Assembly: GCA_910575165.1 (NCBI GenBank)
Contig: CAJTDS010000004.1
Location: 1 to 64,000 of the forward strand
DNA from: Eggerthellaceae bacterium
GTDB taxonomy: Bacteria; Actinomycetota; Coriobacteriia; Coriobacteriales; Eggerthellaceae
Direction of reading: 5' to 3'
Length of the DNA stretch: 64,000 bases
Below are positions 33,038-43,006 of the stretch, in pieces. The notes beneath the pieces were generated by a model. That model did not search any database. It had not been told where the DNA came from and saw nothing but the letters and a program-made list of their open reading frames with translations. The position numbers were made by a program, and so were the translations under genes. The number at the start of each line of letters is the position of its first letter. The first letter of the stretch is position 1.

Positions 33038-34534
33038 ATGCGCATGAACCTTAAGCAGATCGCCCAATGCACCGGCGCCCAAGCGGTGGTGGAGCCCATC
33101 GACCCACGGGCCATAGCCTGTGGCGTCACCTGGGATTCGCGGGACGTGGCCGCGGGCGACGTGTACGTTGCGCTGCCCGGCGAGCGGGCCGACGGCCATG
33201 ACTTCGTGGCCTCGGCGCTTCGCCAGGGAGCCTTGGGCGCCCTGGTCATGCAGCCCCTCGACGACGGCGTGCTGTCCCTAGCCCGCGAGTTGGGGGCCGC
33301 GGTGCTGGAGGTGCCCGACACGGCCCATGCCGTCGAGGACATGGCCGCGCAGTGGCGCCAGCACCTAACGGGCAAGGTGGTGGCCATCACCGGCTCCACC
33401 GGCAAGACCACCACGAAGAACCTGGTGCGCGACGTGGCAGCCTCCTGCTTCACGGTGTGCGCCACCCAGGGCAACCAGAACAACGAGCTGGGCGTTCCCA
33501 AGACCGTCCTGCGCGCCGAGGCCGACACCCAGACGGTGGTGGTGGAAATGGGCATGCGGGGCTCGGGCCAGATTACGGCTCTGTGCGACTACGTGCGCCC
33601 GGACTGGGGCGTGGTGGTCAACGTGGGCGAGGCGCACATAGAGCTTCTGGGCAGCCGCGAGAACATCGCGCGGGCCAAGGCCGAGCTTCTGTGCGCGCTG
33701 CCCGAAGGGTCGGGCAAGGCCTTCGTGAACGCCGACGACGATTTCGCCGACCTTATGGCCACCGTGTCGAACCTGCATGCCCGGTCGGTGGAAGAGGTGT
33801 TCTTCGACGGAAGCCCTTCGGCCACCGACCGCCATCTGTCCTGCTTGGACGCCCATCCGGCCGACCGCGACCACAGGGTTTGGGCGACCGATGTCGCCCT
33901 TGACGACCAGGGGCGCCCCTCCTTCCTGCTGCATTGCCGCGGCTTTCTGGAAGGGGAGCCGTGGGTGGAGGAGACCTGCCCGTGCGCCCTGGCGCTGCGC
34001 GGCGCCCACAACGTGTCCAACGCCTGCGCCGCCGCGGCGGTGGGGCGCGCCCTGGGCATCCCGCTGGAGGTGTGCGTAGAGGCGCTGTCCCGCTCGCTTC
34101 CGGAGGCGGGCCGCCAGGAGGTGCTCGAGGGCCGCGGCGGGTTCACCGTGATCAACGACGCCTACAACGCCAACCCCGAATCTATGCGCGCCTCGCTTTC
34201 CACGTTCGCTTCCATGGACGTGGCCGGGCGGCGCATGGCGGTGCTGGGGGACATGGGCGAGCTGGGCGACTTCGCCGAGGCCTGCCACAGGGGAGTGGGG
34301 CGCTTCGCCGCTTCCCAGGGCATCGATTGCCTGGTGTGCGTGGGGCCGCTGTCGGCCTTCATCGCCGAAGGCGCGCTGGCGGCGGGCTTCCCCGAACAGG
34401 ACCTGGTCCGCTGCGACACCGTGGCCGATGTGCTGGCCTACTTGGAGCCGCTGCTGGAGCCCGGGGACGCCGTGCTGGTGAAGGCCTCCCATTCCATGGG
34501 GCTCAACCGCGTGGCCGAAGGGCTGGTGGCCTAG
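33038..34534 (+). CDS. murF: UDP-MurNAc-pentapeptide synthetase
   Basis: Joins D-Ala-D-Ala to the UDP-MurNAc-tripeptide. The 498-residue ligase has P-loop ITGSTGKTTTK near 115, GNQNNELGVP, and the C-terminal INDAYNANPESMRASL motif specific to MurF. ATG 33038, preceded by GAGGAGA. It abuts mraY with no gap. Confidence 0.96.
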   Translation: MRMNLKQIAQCTGAQAVVEPIDPRAIACGVTWDSRDVAAGDVYVALPGERADGHDFVASALRQGALGALVMQPLDDGVLSLARELGAAVLEVPDTAHAVEDMAAQWRQHLTGKVVAITGSTGKTTTKNLVRDVAASCFTVCATQGNQNNELGVPKTVLRAEADTQTVVVEMGMRGSGQITALCDYVRPDWGVVVNVGEAHIELLGSRENIARAKAELLCALPEGSGKAFVNADDDFADLMATVSNLHARSVEEVFFDGSPSATDRHLSCLDAHPADRDHRVWATDVALDDQGRPSFLLHCRGFLEGEPWVEETCPCALALRGAHNVSNACAAAAVGRALGIPLEVCVEALSRSLPEAGRQEVLEGRGGFTVINDAYNANPESMRASLSTFASMDVAGRRMAVLGDMGELGDFAEACHRGVGRFAASQGIDCLVCVGPLSAFIAEGALAAGFPEQDLVRCDTVADVLAYLEPLLEPGDAVLVKASHSMGLNRVAEGLVA

Positions 34535-35572
34535 ATGTTCGCGCTGTTCTCACAATACCCCACGTTCATGGTGTTTCTGGCCTTCGCTATCGCGGTGGCG
34601 CTGGTTATTTTGCTCATGCCGGCATGGATCCGCGTGCTCACCCGTAAGCATATCGGCCAGCAGGTGCGCGCCGACGGTCCCGAGAGCCATCTGGTGAAGC
34701 AGGGCACGCCCACCATGGGCGGCGTGGTCATGCTGGTGGCGGTTTGCGTCAGCGTGGTGGTGACCGGGGGCGCCTCGGCCGAGGTGCTGGTGCTTCTGGT
34801 GGCCACGCTGCTAACCGGGCTTCTAGGCCTTATCGACGATGCGTCGAAGGTGGTCAAGGAGAGATCTTTGGGGCTTACCCCTAAGGCGAAGCTGGTGGGC
34901 CAGTTCCTGATCGCCACCGCCTTTACCCTGGTGGCGGTGAACCTGCTGGGCGTGGCGCCCACCTTGGACATCCCGTTTGTCTGCAACCTTGATCTGGGGG
35001 TGCTTACCACCACGGTGTTCGGCATCAGCATCCCGTGGCTTTACCTGGCCTTCGTGGACGTGCTGCTGGTGGGCATGTGCAACGCGGTGAACCTGACCGA
35101 CGGCCTTGACGGCCTGGCCGCTGGCACCGTGATGATCGTCATGCTGGTGATGGCGGCCATCGGCTTTCGCACCGGCAGCCTGGGGCCGGCTCTGTTCGCC
35201 GCGTCGCTTGCCGGGGCGTGCGTGGGCTTTCTGTGGTACAACTCGTTTCCCGCCGATATCTTCATGGGCGACACCGGATCCTTGGCGCTGGGCATGGCCC
35301 TTGGGTGCTTGGCGGTGCTGACCAAGACCGAGTTTCTGGTGCTCATCATAGGGGGCCTGTTCGTGGCCGAGGCCCTTTCGGTCATGATTCAGGTGTTCTA
35401 CTACAAGAAGACGAAGAAGCGCATCTTCCTGATGGCGCCTTTGCACCACCACTTCGAGAAGAAGGGCTGGTCGGAGACGAAAGTGGTCGTGCGGTTCTGG
35501 ATCGTGTCCGGCTTCCTGGCCGCCACGGGCTTCTTCGTGTACTTCGTCCAATCGCTGTTGGGAGCTGTGTAG
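34535..35572 (+). CDS. mraY: phospho-MurNAc-pentapeptide translocase
   Basis: Makes lipid I on undecaprenyl phosphate in the membrane. A 345-residue polytopic protein with about ten membrane segments and the family motifs GTPTMGG, IDDASK, NLTDGLDGLAAG and LHHHFEKKGW. The start codon follows directly on the murF stop, so translation is coupled. Confidence 0.96.
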   Translation: MFALFSQYPTFMVFLAFAIAVALVILLMPAWIRVLTRKHIGQQVRADGPESHLVKQGTPTMGGVVMLVAVCVSVVVTGGASAEVLVLLVATLLTGLLGLIDDASKVVKERSLGLTPKAKLVGQFLIATAFTLVAVNLLGVAPTLDIPFVCNLDLGVLTTTVFGISIPWLYLAFVDVLLVGMCNAVNLTDGLDGLAAGTVMIVMLVMAAIGFRTGSLGPALFAASLAGACVGFLWYNSFPADIFMGDTGSLALGMALGCLAVLTKTEFLVLIIGGLFVAEALSVMIQVFYYKKTKKRIFLMAPLHHHFEKKGWSETKVVVRFWIVSGFLAATGFFVYFVQSLLGAV

Positions 35573-35575
35573 GCC

Positions 35576-37108
35576 ATGGATGCGAACCGCGAGGAGTATC
35601 TGGACGATAGGAAGCGCGCGCCGCGGAGCTTGGGGCGCGTGCTTGTTCTGGGGCTGGGACGCAGCGGCAAAGCGGCGGTGTCGTACCTGACGGGGCCTGC
35701 GGCCGCTCGGGTTGAGGCCCTGGCCGTGGCGGCGGGGGAGCGCACGGCCCAAGCCGAGGCGTTCGTGATGGAGTACCCCGCAAGCGCGCTCATGGCCGCC
35801 TTCGGCGACGACGCCCCCCAGCTGCTTGCCCAGCGTGCGGGCGCCGACCGCTTCGACCTGTGCATCGCCAGCCCCGGCATCGCGCCCGGCACTGCCCTGT
35901 ACCGAAACGCTGCTGCCGTAAGCCGCGAAGTGGTGTCGGAAGTGGAGTTCGCCTGGCGCGAGAGCGCCGCCTCCAGCCGCTGGGCCGCTATCACCGGCAC
36001 CAACGGCAAGACCACCGTGACCTCGCTTACGGCCCATCTGCTGCAACAGGCGGGCATGCGCGCCAAGGCCGTGGGCAATATCGGCGACACGTGCCTTGAG
36101 GCCGTGGCCGCAGGAGACGTGGACGTGTACGTGGCGGAGACGTCGTCCTACCAGCTGGACGGCACCCGCTGCTTCGCGCCGAACGCCGCGGTGCTGCTCA
36201 ACATCACCCCCGACCACCTGAAATGGCACGGTAGCTTCGAGGCTTACGAGCAGGCGAAGCTGAAGGTGCTCGCGAACCTGGCCGACGTGCCCGGGGCCGT
36301 GGCGGTGCTGGACGCCGTCGACGACGTGGTGCGCGCCACGGTGCGCAGCCTGCGCGCCGCCTCCGACACCGAGCAGGGCTTCTCCTACGTGCCCGTGGGC
36401 GCGGCCCAGGGCGTAAGCGGCGACATGCGCGCCGCGTGCGGAAGCGACAACGCCGCGTTCCTGGATTCCGACGGCGTGCTCACCGTGGCCCTGAGCGGCT
36501 GCGAGCATCGGCTGGTTCCCGCATCCGATCTGCAGATTCGCGGCGAGCATAACGTGTCGAACGCCCTTGCCGCAGCCGCTGTCGCCCTGGCGCTGGGGCT
36601 TGGCGAGGACGAGGTGGCCCAGGGGCTGCGCAGCTTCAAGGCGCTGGAGCATCGCATAGAGCCCTGCGGAACCGTGCGCGGCGTCGCCTGCTACAACGAT
36701 TCGAAGGCCACCAACGTGGACGCCACCCTGAAGGCCTTCGCCGCCTTCGACCCGGCGCGTCCCATCGTGCTCTTGGGAGGCCGCGACAAGGGGACCGAGC
36801 TGGCGCCGCTGGTGCAAGCCGCCCGCGACCACGCCAAGGCGGTGGTGCTCTTCGGCGAGTCCCACGACCGGTTCGCCGACGCCTTCGCTTCGCTGGAGGC
36901 CGCTCCCCACGGCGAGCAGCCCGTTTCGGTGCTGCATGCCGGCAAGCTCGCCGAGGCCCTGGACGTTGCCTTGGGCGTTGCCGAGGGCGGCGACATCGTG
37001 CTGCTGTCGCCCGCATGCGCCTCCTTCGACGAGTTTTCCTGCTTCGAAGAGCGCGGGGACACCTTCAAGGCGCTGGTGGCCGAGCGCGCAGCCGCCGCGG
37101 GCGCTTAG
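35576..37108 (+). CDS. murD: UDP-MurNAc-L-alanine:D-glutamate ligase
   Basis: Adds D-glutamate to UDP-MurNAc-L-Ala. At 510 residues it is longer than the usual 440-450, most of the excess lying in the N-terminal substrate domain (residues about 40-100, an Ala/Glu-rich stretch). P-loop AITGTNGKTTV near 140, the NITPDHLKWHG motif, and C-terminal YNDSKATNVDA and LLGGRDKG are all present. ATG 35576, 3 bp after mraY. Confidence 0.95.
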   Translation: MDANREEYLDDRKRAPRSLGRVLVLGLGRSGKAAVSYLTGPAAARVEALAVAAGERTAQAEAFVMEYPASALMAAFGDDAPQLLAQRAGADRFDLCIASPGIAPGTALYRNAAAVSREVVSEVEFAWRESAASSRWAAITGTNGKTTVTSLTAHLLQQAGMRAKAVGNIGDTCLEAVAAGDVDVYVAETSSYQLDGTRCFAPNAAVLLNITPDHLKWHGSFEAYEQAKLKVLANLADVPGAVAVLDAVDDVVRATVRSLRAASDTEQGFSYVPVGAAQGVSGDMRAACGSDNAAFLDSDGVLTVALSGCEHRLVPASDLQIRGEHNVSNALAAAAVALALGLGEDEVAQGLRSFKALEHRIEPCGTVRGVACYNDSKATNVDATLKAFAAFDPARPIVLLGGRDKGTELAPLVQAARDHAKAVVLFGESHDRFADAFASLEAAPHGEQPVSVLHAGKLAEALDVALGVAEGGDIVLLSPACASFDEFSCFEERGDTFKALVAERAAAAGA

Positions 37109-37117
37109 GGAAGCCCC

Positions 37118-38350
37118 ATGGCACGGAAGACGGCGCAGGCGGGGCGGCCATCGCGGCCGGTGGGATTCTACGTGGCGGTGCTGCTGGTGGCCACGGTGTT
37201 CCTCACGCTTTTCGGCATCGTCATGATCTACTCCGCCTCCACTGTGGAAGCGCTCGTGAACGAATCGGGGTCTCCCTGGGCCAAGATGCGCAACCAGGCG
37301 ATCTTCGCCCTCATAGGGTTCGGCCTGCTGTTCGGTTTCTGGAAGGCGGTGCCGGCGTCGTTTTGGAACGACGACTCGCCGGGCCCGAGGATGCTGCTCT
37401 ACGGCGGCTGGGCGGTGCTGCTGGCGCTGAACGTCCTGGTGCGCATCATCGGCAACGACGCGCTGGGCGCCTACCGCTGGATCAACATCGGCCCGTTCAG
37501 CCTGCAGCCTTCCGAGTTCATGAAGATAGCCATCGTGGTCATGGCGGCCCGCTGCATGGCCCGCTACCAGAACGGCGCCATATCCGGAGGCACTTGCGCT
37601 TTGGGGCTTGCGCTGTTCGCGGGGGCGCCGCTGGCCGTCATCGTGGGTGCGCAGTCGGACCTGGGCACCACCATCATCTGCGTGGTCACGGTGGTGGCCC
37701 TCACCATCATAGGCGGTGCGCCGTGGTGGGCCGTGGGGCTGCTCGTCGCCGTCATGCTGGCCGCCGTGGTGGCCATGATCTTCATCACGCCCTACCGCAT
37801 GCAGCGCATCATGCTGTTCATGGACCCATGGAACGACGGGGAGGGCGGCCAAGGGTCGGGTCGGCAGCTCATCCATGCCCGCTACGCGCTGGCCCTGGGC
37901 GGCCTGTTCGGCGTGGGGCTGGGCAACTCCGTGGAGAAGTACCTGTACCTTCCCGAGCCCGAGACCGATTTCATCTTCGCCATCGTGGGCGAGGAACTGG
38001 GGCTGGTGGGGGCGCTTGCCGTGGTGGCGGCGTTCGTGGCAATCCTGTGGGCGGGGGTTCACATCGCCTTTGCCGCAACGGATAATTTCTCGATGCTGCT
38101 TGCGCTCGGCTGCACCATCATGTTGGTGTTCCAGGCGTGTTTGAATATCTGCTGCGTCATCGGTATCGCGCCCGTCACGGGAAAGCCGCTGCCCTTCCTA
38201 TCGGCGGGCGGCTCGTCTCTCATCTCGTCGCTTTTGCTGGTGGGGCTTATCCTGTCGGTGGCCCGCCAGGCCGAGCTGCCGACGGAGGCCGAGCGGCGCA
38301 GAAGCGAGCTTCGCGTGGTGCGGTCGCAGGGCGGCCGGGGGAGGAGGTAA
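37118..38350 (+). CDS. ftsW: FtsW lipid II polymerase
   Basis: SEDS-family glycosyltransferase making septal glycan together with FtsI. 410 residues, about ten membrane segments, with YRWINIGPFSLQPSEFMK, the PEPETDFIFAIVGEELG loop and the TGKPLPFLSAGGSSLI motif. ATG 37118, 9 bp after murD. Confidence 0.95.
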   Translation: MARKTAQAGRPSRPVGFYVAVLLVATVFLTLFGIVMIYSASTVEALVNESGSPWAKMRNQAIFALIGFGLLFGFWKAVPASFWNDDSPGPRMLLYGGWAVLLALNVLVRIIGNDALGAYRWINIGPFSLQPSEFMKIAIVVMAARCMARYQNGAISGGTCALGLALFAGAPLAVIVGAQSDLGTTIICVVTVVALTIIGGAPWWAVGLLVAVMLAAVVAMIFITPYRMQRIMLFMDPWNDGEGGQGSGRQLIHARYALALGGLFGVGLGNSVEKYLYLPEPETDFIFAIVGEELGLVGALAVVAAFVAILWAGVHIAFAATDNFSMLLALGCTIMLVFQACLNICCVIGIAPVTGKPLPFLSAGGSSLISSLLLVGLILSVARQAELPTEAERRRSELRVVRSQGGRGRR

Positions 38351-38351
38351 C

Positions 38352-39449
38352 GTGCGGGTGCTGCTTTCAGGCGGGGGAACCGCCGGACACATCAACCCGG
38401 CGCTCGCCTTGGCCGAGACGCTTCGGGACCGCGGGGTGGAGGTTTCTTTCGCCGGCACGCCGGAGGGCCTGGAGAGCCGACTGGTGCCCCAGGCGGGCAT
38501 TCCGTTTACCGCCTACGAGGCCAAGGGCTTCAACCGCAACCATCCGCTCACCCTGCCCAAGGCGCTGCTGACCCTGAACGCGTCCACCAAGCAGGCCAAG
38601 CGCGATTTCGCCGAATCCCGGCCCGACGCGGTGGTGGCTTTCGGCGGCTACGTGTGCATCCCCGTGGGACGCGCCGCCGAGTCGCTGGGCATCCCGGTGG
38701 TGGTGCACGAGCAGAACTCGGTCATGGGCATGGCCAACAAGTACCTGGCCCGTCGTGCCCAGCGTGTGTGCCTGACCTACGAGCATGCGGCCAAGGACGT
38801 GCCCGATGCCGGGCGCGTGCTGGTGACGGGAAACCCCGTGCGCCAGAGCGTGTTCGCCGCCGCCAAGGATAAGGGCCGCGCCGCCTTCGGCATTCCGCAA
38901 GACGCGCTCATGCTGCTGGTGACCGGCGGAAGCCTGGGGGCGCGCCACATCAACCAGGCCATGGCGGCCCTCAAAGACGAGCTTCTGGCCCGCCCGAACC
39001 TGTACGTGGTGCATCTGACCGGGCCCAAGGAGCTTGAGGCCACTGCCGAGGCGCTGGGGCTCGACGAAGCGCAGCGCGCCCGTTGGCAGCTGCTTGGCTA
39101 TACCGACCAGATGGGCCTTGCCATGGCCGCCGCCGACGCGGTGGTGTCGCGGGCGGGGGCCACGTCGCTGGCAGAGATATCCGCTCGCCACATTCCGGCG
39201 CTGCTGGTGCCGTTTCCCTACGCCACGGAAGACCACCAGAGCCGCAACGCCGAAGCGTGGGTGGAGGCGGGATGCGCGCTGTGCGTGGCCGACGACCAGG
39301 TGGAGGGGCCGCAGTTTCGCGAGAAGGTGCTGAGGCTGGTGGACGACGCCGCGCTGCGGGCGTCCATGGCGGAGGCATCCGAGAAGATGGGGACGAAGGA
39401 CGCTGCGGCCGCCTTGGCCGACGCGGTGATGGAGGCTGCCCGAGGATAG
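38352..39449 (+). CDS. murG: lipid II-forming GlcNAc transferase
   Basis: Transfers GlcNAc from UDP-GlcNAc to lipid I at the inner membrane face. 365-residue GT28 enzyme with GGTAGHINPAL near residue 10, HEQNSVMG near 120, TGGSLGARHIN in the middle and SRAGATSLAE near 260. GTG start at 38352, preceded by GGAGGTAAC, overlapping the ftsW end region by translational coupling distance (1 bp gap). Confidence 0.96.
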   Translation: MRVLLSGGGTAGHINPALALAETLRDRGVEVSFAGTPEGLESRLVPQAGIPFTAYEAKGFNRNHPLTLPKALLTLNASTKQAKRDFAESRPDAVVAFGGYVCIPVGRAAESLGIPVVVHEQNSVMGMANKYLARRAQRVCLTYEHAAKDVPDAGRVLVTGNPVRQSVFAAAKDKGRAAFGIPQDALMLLVTGGSLGARHINQAMAALKDELLARPNLYVVHLTGPKELEATAEALGLDEAQRARWQLLGYTDQMGLAMAAADAVVSRAGATSLAEISARHIPALLVPFPYATEDHQSRNAEAWVEAGCALCVADDQVEGPQFREKVLRLVDDAALRASMAEASEKMGTKDAAAALADAVMEAARG

Positions 39450-39537
39450 CGGGCAGGCTTCGGGCGCGGGCTGCGGCTGCTGCATGCCGCCGGTTCCGCG
39501 TCCGTTCGACTTACGAAGAAAGGGTGCGCAGGCCGTG

Positions 39538-40974
39538 ATGATAGATCAGCAGGTTAGCCGGGTGCATTTCATCGGCATCGGGGGCGTGGGCATGTCCGGT
39601 ATCGCCAAGGTAGCCCATGACCAGGGACTTACCGTGAGCGGGTCGGACCTGCGCGAAAGCCGCTACACCCAGCAGCTGGTGGAGGCGGGCATCCCCGTGT
39701 TCATCGGCCACGATGCCGACCATGTGCCCGAGGGCGACCCGGTGGTGGTGGTGTCAACCGCCATCCTGCCGAACAACCCCGAGCTTGTGGCCGCCCAGGA
39801 GCGCGGCCTTGCCATCTGGCACCGCGCCCAGATGCTCGCCCGGCTGGGGGTGGGCCTGTCCACGCTGGCCGTTGCCGGCACCCACGGCAAGACCACCACG
39901 TCCTCCATGCTGGCCACGGCCCTCGACCAGCTGGGGGAGTCCCCGACGTTTCTGATCGGCGGCATCGTGCGGGCCTACGGCACCAACGCCCATTCCGGGG
40001 AGGGGCGTCACTACGTGGTGGAAGCCGACGAGTCCGACAAGTCCTTCCGCTACCTTTCCCCGGCGGCGGTGCTGGTCACCAACATAGAGGCCGACCATCT
40101 GGACCATTACCGCGACCTGGACGAGATCTACGAGAAGTTCTCCAGCTTCATGGCCTCGGTGCCCTCCGACGGCGGCATCGTGGTGGCCTGCGCCGACGAC
40201 GCCAACCTGGTGCGGCTGGCCCGGGCGGCGGGTCGCACGCTGTTCACTTACGGATTCGCCGAGGATGCCGACGCCCGCATCCTGTCCTTCGAGCAGCAGG
40301 GCATATCCAGCGTCTACACCTTGGAGCTGCCCGACGGCCAGGTGGTGACGGGTGCCGTGCGCCAGAATCCCGGCGCGCACAACGCGGCCAACGCCGCCGG
40401 CGTGGTGACGCTTCTGTGGGCGCTCGGGTTCGATCCGGCAGAGGCGGCAGCGGCCACCTCGTCATTCGCGGGGGTGCGCCGGCGCTTCGATTTGGTGGGG
40501 GAAGTGGCGGGCGTTACCGTCGTGGATGACTACGCGCACCATCCCACTGAGATCAAAGCCACCATCCAAGCCGCGTCCGAGCTGGGCTACAACCGCATCC
40601 ACGTGCTGTTCCAGCCCCACCGCTACTCCCGCGCGCCGCTGTTCACCGAGGTGCTCCACGACGAGTTCGGCGAGGCCTTCGACGCCGCGGACACGCTCAC
40701 GTTCATGGACGTGTACCCCGCAGGCGAGATGCCGGTGCCCGGGGTGAGCGGCAAGACGTTCCTGAACGTGGTGATCGAGCACGAGGGGCACCCCGACCTG
40801 TCCTACGTGCCGCGACGCATAGAGGTGGTGCCCTACCTGATGACGCTCGTGCAGCCGGGGGACCTGGTGATTACCATGGGCGCGGGGGACGTGACCTCCA
40901 TCGGCCCGGAGCTGGTGAATGCCTTGGCCCGGAAGAGCGCGGGGGACACGGCTTCGCTGGGAGCGGGGTGCTAG
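39538..40974 (+). CDS. murC: UDP-MurNAc:L-alanine ligase
   Basis: Adds the first stem-peptide residue. 478 residues with N-terminal FIGIGGVGMSGIA, P-loop VAGTHGKTTT near 119, and DDYAHHPTEIKATI and QPHRYSR in the C-terminal half. The ATG at 39538 (or the adjacent GTG at 39535) follows AAAGGG. The 88-bp gap after murG is the largest between mur genes here. Confidence 0.96.
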   Translation: MIDQQVSRVHFIGIGGVGMSGIAKVAHDQGLTVSGSDLRESRYTQQLVEAGIPVFIGHDADHVPEGDPVVVVSTAILPNNPELVAAQERGLAIWHRAQMLARLGVGLSTLAVAGTHGKTTTSSMLATALDQLGESPTFLIGGIVRAYGTNAHSGEGRHYVVEADESDKSFRYLSPAAVLVTNIEADHLDHYRDLDEIYEKFSSFMASVPSDGGIVVACADDANLVRLARAAGRTLFTYGFAEDADARILSFEQQGISSVYTLELPDGQVVTGAVRQNPGAHNAANAAGVVTLLWALGFDPAEAAAATSSFAGVRRRFDLVGEVAGVTVVDDYAHHPTEIKATIQAASELGYNRIHVLFQPHRYSRAPLFTEVLHDEFGEAFDAADTLTFMDVYPAGEMPVPGVSGKTFLNVVIEHEGHPDLSYVPRRIEVVPYLMTLVQPGDLVITMGAGDVTSIGPELVNALARKSAGDTASLGAGC

Positions 40975-40975
40975 G

Positions 40976-41905
40976 GTGTCCGCTCGCCATACCAGCGCCC
41001 TGGAGGCGCTCTGCGTAGATGAGGGCTTCGACGCCGACGTGCGCCTGGACGAGCCCATGGCGCGCCATACGGCCTACCGCCTGGGAGGGCCCGCCCGCTA
41101 CTTCGCGTGCGCCCATTCCCTGGGCTCGCTCAAGCGCCTGATCGGCGCCGCCGTAAGCTGCGGCGTGCCGTGGATGGTGGTGGGCCGCGGGTCGAACCTG
41201 CTGGTGGCCGACGAGGGGTTCCCGGGCCTGGTGTGCACGCTGGGGCGCGACTTCCGCGCCGTGCGCTACAGCGACGAGCAGCGGGCGATCCTTGCCGGCG
41301 GCGCCGCGCTTCTGCAGGCCGTGGTGCAGGAGGCCTTCCGGCGCTGCTTGGCCGGCATGGAGTTCGCGGTGGACATCCCCGGCACGGTGGGGGGCTCCCT
41401 GGCCATGAACGCCGGCACTGCGAACGGCTGCATGGCCGACGTGGTGGCGGCCGCCACGGTGCTCGATGCCGACGGCCGGCTGCGGCGCCTGCCCGCCGAA
41501 GACATGGCCTGGGGCTACCGGCAGGGCCCCTTCGCCGCCGACCAGGTAGTGGTCGAATGCGAACTTTCCGTAAAGCAGGGCGAACCCTTCGCCATTCGCG
41601 GTAAGATGGAGGCGGCCCATGCCCGCCGCACGAAGACCCAGCCGCTTGGCTGTCCTTCCTGCGGCAGCGTGTTCCGCAACCCCGAAGGGGAGTCCGCCGG
41701 ATCGCTGGTGGAGCGCGCGGGGCTGAAGGGCTATACGGTGGGGGGAGCCCAGGTTTCCCCGGAGCACGGCAACTTCATCGTGAACACCGGTACCGCTACG
41801 GCCAGCGATGTGAAGTGCGTTATGGACCACGTTCAAGCGAAGGTGTACGAAGCCTATGGCATCCAGCTCATCCCGGAAGTCCGGACCGTCGGGTTCGCGT
41901 CCTAG
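40976..41905 (+). CDS. murB: UDP-N-acetylenolpyruvoylglucosamine reductase
   Basis: FAD enzyme that completes UDP-MurNAc. 309 residues, with TAYRLGGPA, the flavin loop GRGSNLLV, GIPGTVGGSLAMNAG-like sequence (DIPGTVGGSLAMNAG) and, near the C-terminus, CGSVFRNP and EHGNFIVN. GTG start at 40976, one base past the murC stop; an in-frame ATG at 40919 lies inside murC and is unlikely. Confidence 0.95.
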   Translation: MSARHTSALEALCVDEGFDADVRLDEPMARHTAYRLGGPARYFACAHSLGSLKRLIGAAVSCGVPWMVVGRGSNLLVADEGFPGLVCTLGRDFRAVRYSDEQRAILAGGAALLQAVVQEAFRRCLAGMEFAVDIPGTVGGSLAMNAGTANGCMADVVAAATVLDADGRLRRLPAEDMAWGYRQGPFAADQVVVECELSVKQGEPFAIRGKMEAAHARRTKTQPLGCPSCGSVFRNPEGESAGSLVERAGLKGYTVGGAQVSPEHGNFIVNTGTATASDVKCVMDHVQAKVYEAYGIQLIPEVRTVGFAS

Positions 41906-42866
41906 AGCAGGCGCCTACTCCTCGCGCCCCCGGGCTTCGGCCTCCGCGGGCTCCGGCCGCCCGTCGTCGGGCCGCGCAGGCAGGCAGCCGTCGGGGCGAG
42001 CGGGCTCTTCGCGGTCTTCGCAGTCCCGCGGTTACTCGTCGGTGCGCGTGGGCGACCTGTACGACAACCGTCGGCGCGATCGGGGCAACCAGCGCTACCG
42101 TCGCTACATGATCGGCGTGGTGACCGTGGCCGTGCTTATCTGCGGGGGAGTGCTCGGCCTGCTGGGCGCCTACCATTCGCAACTGTTCGAGATCAAGCAC
42201 GTCACCGTTTCGGGCGTGGAGCATCTCACTTCCGAGGACATGCAGGCGCTGGCCGCGGTGGAGGAGGGCGAGACGCTGCTGCGCGTGGACACTGCCGCCA
42301 TCCGCAACTCCCTTCTGCGCGACGCATGGGTGGACGACGTGGTGGTTCGCCGCGAATTCCCCGATACGCTGGCCATCGACGTTACCGAGCGCGCCGTGGC
42401 GGCGGTGGTCGAGGTGCCCACCCAGGATGCCACCGACACCAAGGCCTGGGCCATCGCTTCCGACGGCATGTGGCTCATGCCCATCCCCAAGGCCGGCACC
42501 GAGGCGGCGTCGAAGACCAGCGCGAAGGTGTACGAGGACGCGGCCAACGTGCTGCACATCACCGACGTGCCCTACGGCACCCAGGCCGAGATAGGCACCT
42601 ACTGCTCGGATGCCAATGTGAGCAACGCCTTGGCCGTGGTGGACGGCCTGACCACCCAGCTGGCCGACCGCGTGGTGTCGGTGCAGGCCACCGACCCGGA
42701 ATCCACCACCCTTTCCATCGAGGACGGCCCCGACATCGTGGTGGGGACCGCCGAGAACATCCGCGAGAAGGAGCGCGTGGCCATCGAGATCATGGCCCAG
42801 CATCCCGAAGGAGTGGCCTACATCAACGTGCGCACCGTGGACCGCCCCACCTGGAGGGCCCTGTAG
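41856..42866 (+). CDS. ftsQ: FtsQ/DivIB-like divisome protein
   Basis: A 336-residue bitopic protein. An extremely Ser/Arg/Gly-rich cytoplasmic tail (about 1-80) precedes one membrane segment (about 85-105) and a POTRA domain (about 111-180, IKHVTVSGVEHLTSEDMQALA), followed by the FtsQ beta domain with SDGMWLMP. It stabilises FtsL/FtsI in other bacteria. The ATG at 41856 overlaps murB by 50 bp; no later start fits better before the tail. It ends the cluster, with no ftsA or ftsZ after it. Confidence 0.88.
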   Translation: MASSSSRKSGPSGSRPRAGAYSSRPRASASAGSGRPSSGRAGRQPSGRAGSSRSSQSRGYSSVRVGDLYDNRRRDRGNQRYRRYMIGVVTVAVLICGGVLGLLGAYHSQLFEIKHVTVSGVEHLTSEDMQALAAVEEGETLLRVDTAAIRNSLLRDAWVDDVVVRREFPDTLAIDVTERAVAAVVEVPTQDATDTKAWAIASDGMWLMPIPKAGTEAASKTSAKVYEDAANVLHITDVPYGTQAEIGTYCSDANVSNALAVVDGLTTQLADRVVSVQATDPESTTLSIEDGPDIVVGTAENIREKERVAIEIMAQHPEGVAYINVRTVDRPTWRAL

Positions 42867-43000
42867 GGCTGCCGACGACCGAGGTGCCCGCCGCGGGATG
42901 CCCGGCCTGCTCTCCGGCCGCTTCCGCGATGCCGGCACGCCCCTTGAGCGCATCTGATGAACGGGGAAACGTTTACGCATGCGGCCGAGCCATGTTGTGC

Positions 43001-43006
43001 CATAAT
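43001..43006 (+). promoter_or_regulatory. tig promoter -10
   Basis: CATAAT with a TGTGC immediately upstream resembles the extended -10 elements elsewhere in the window, 107 bp before tig. The 246-bp gap between ftsQ and tig otherwise shows no strong hairpin. Confidence 0.4.

Noticed and set aside
34823-38062. Long minus-strand frame across mraY, murD and ftsW
   Set aside because: Same GC artefact; composition is typical of an antisense shadow.
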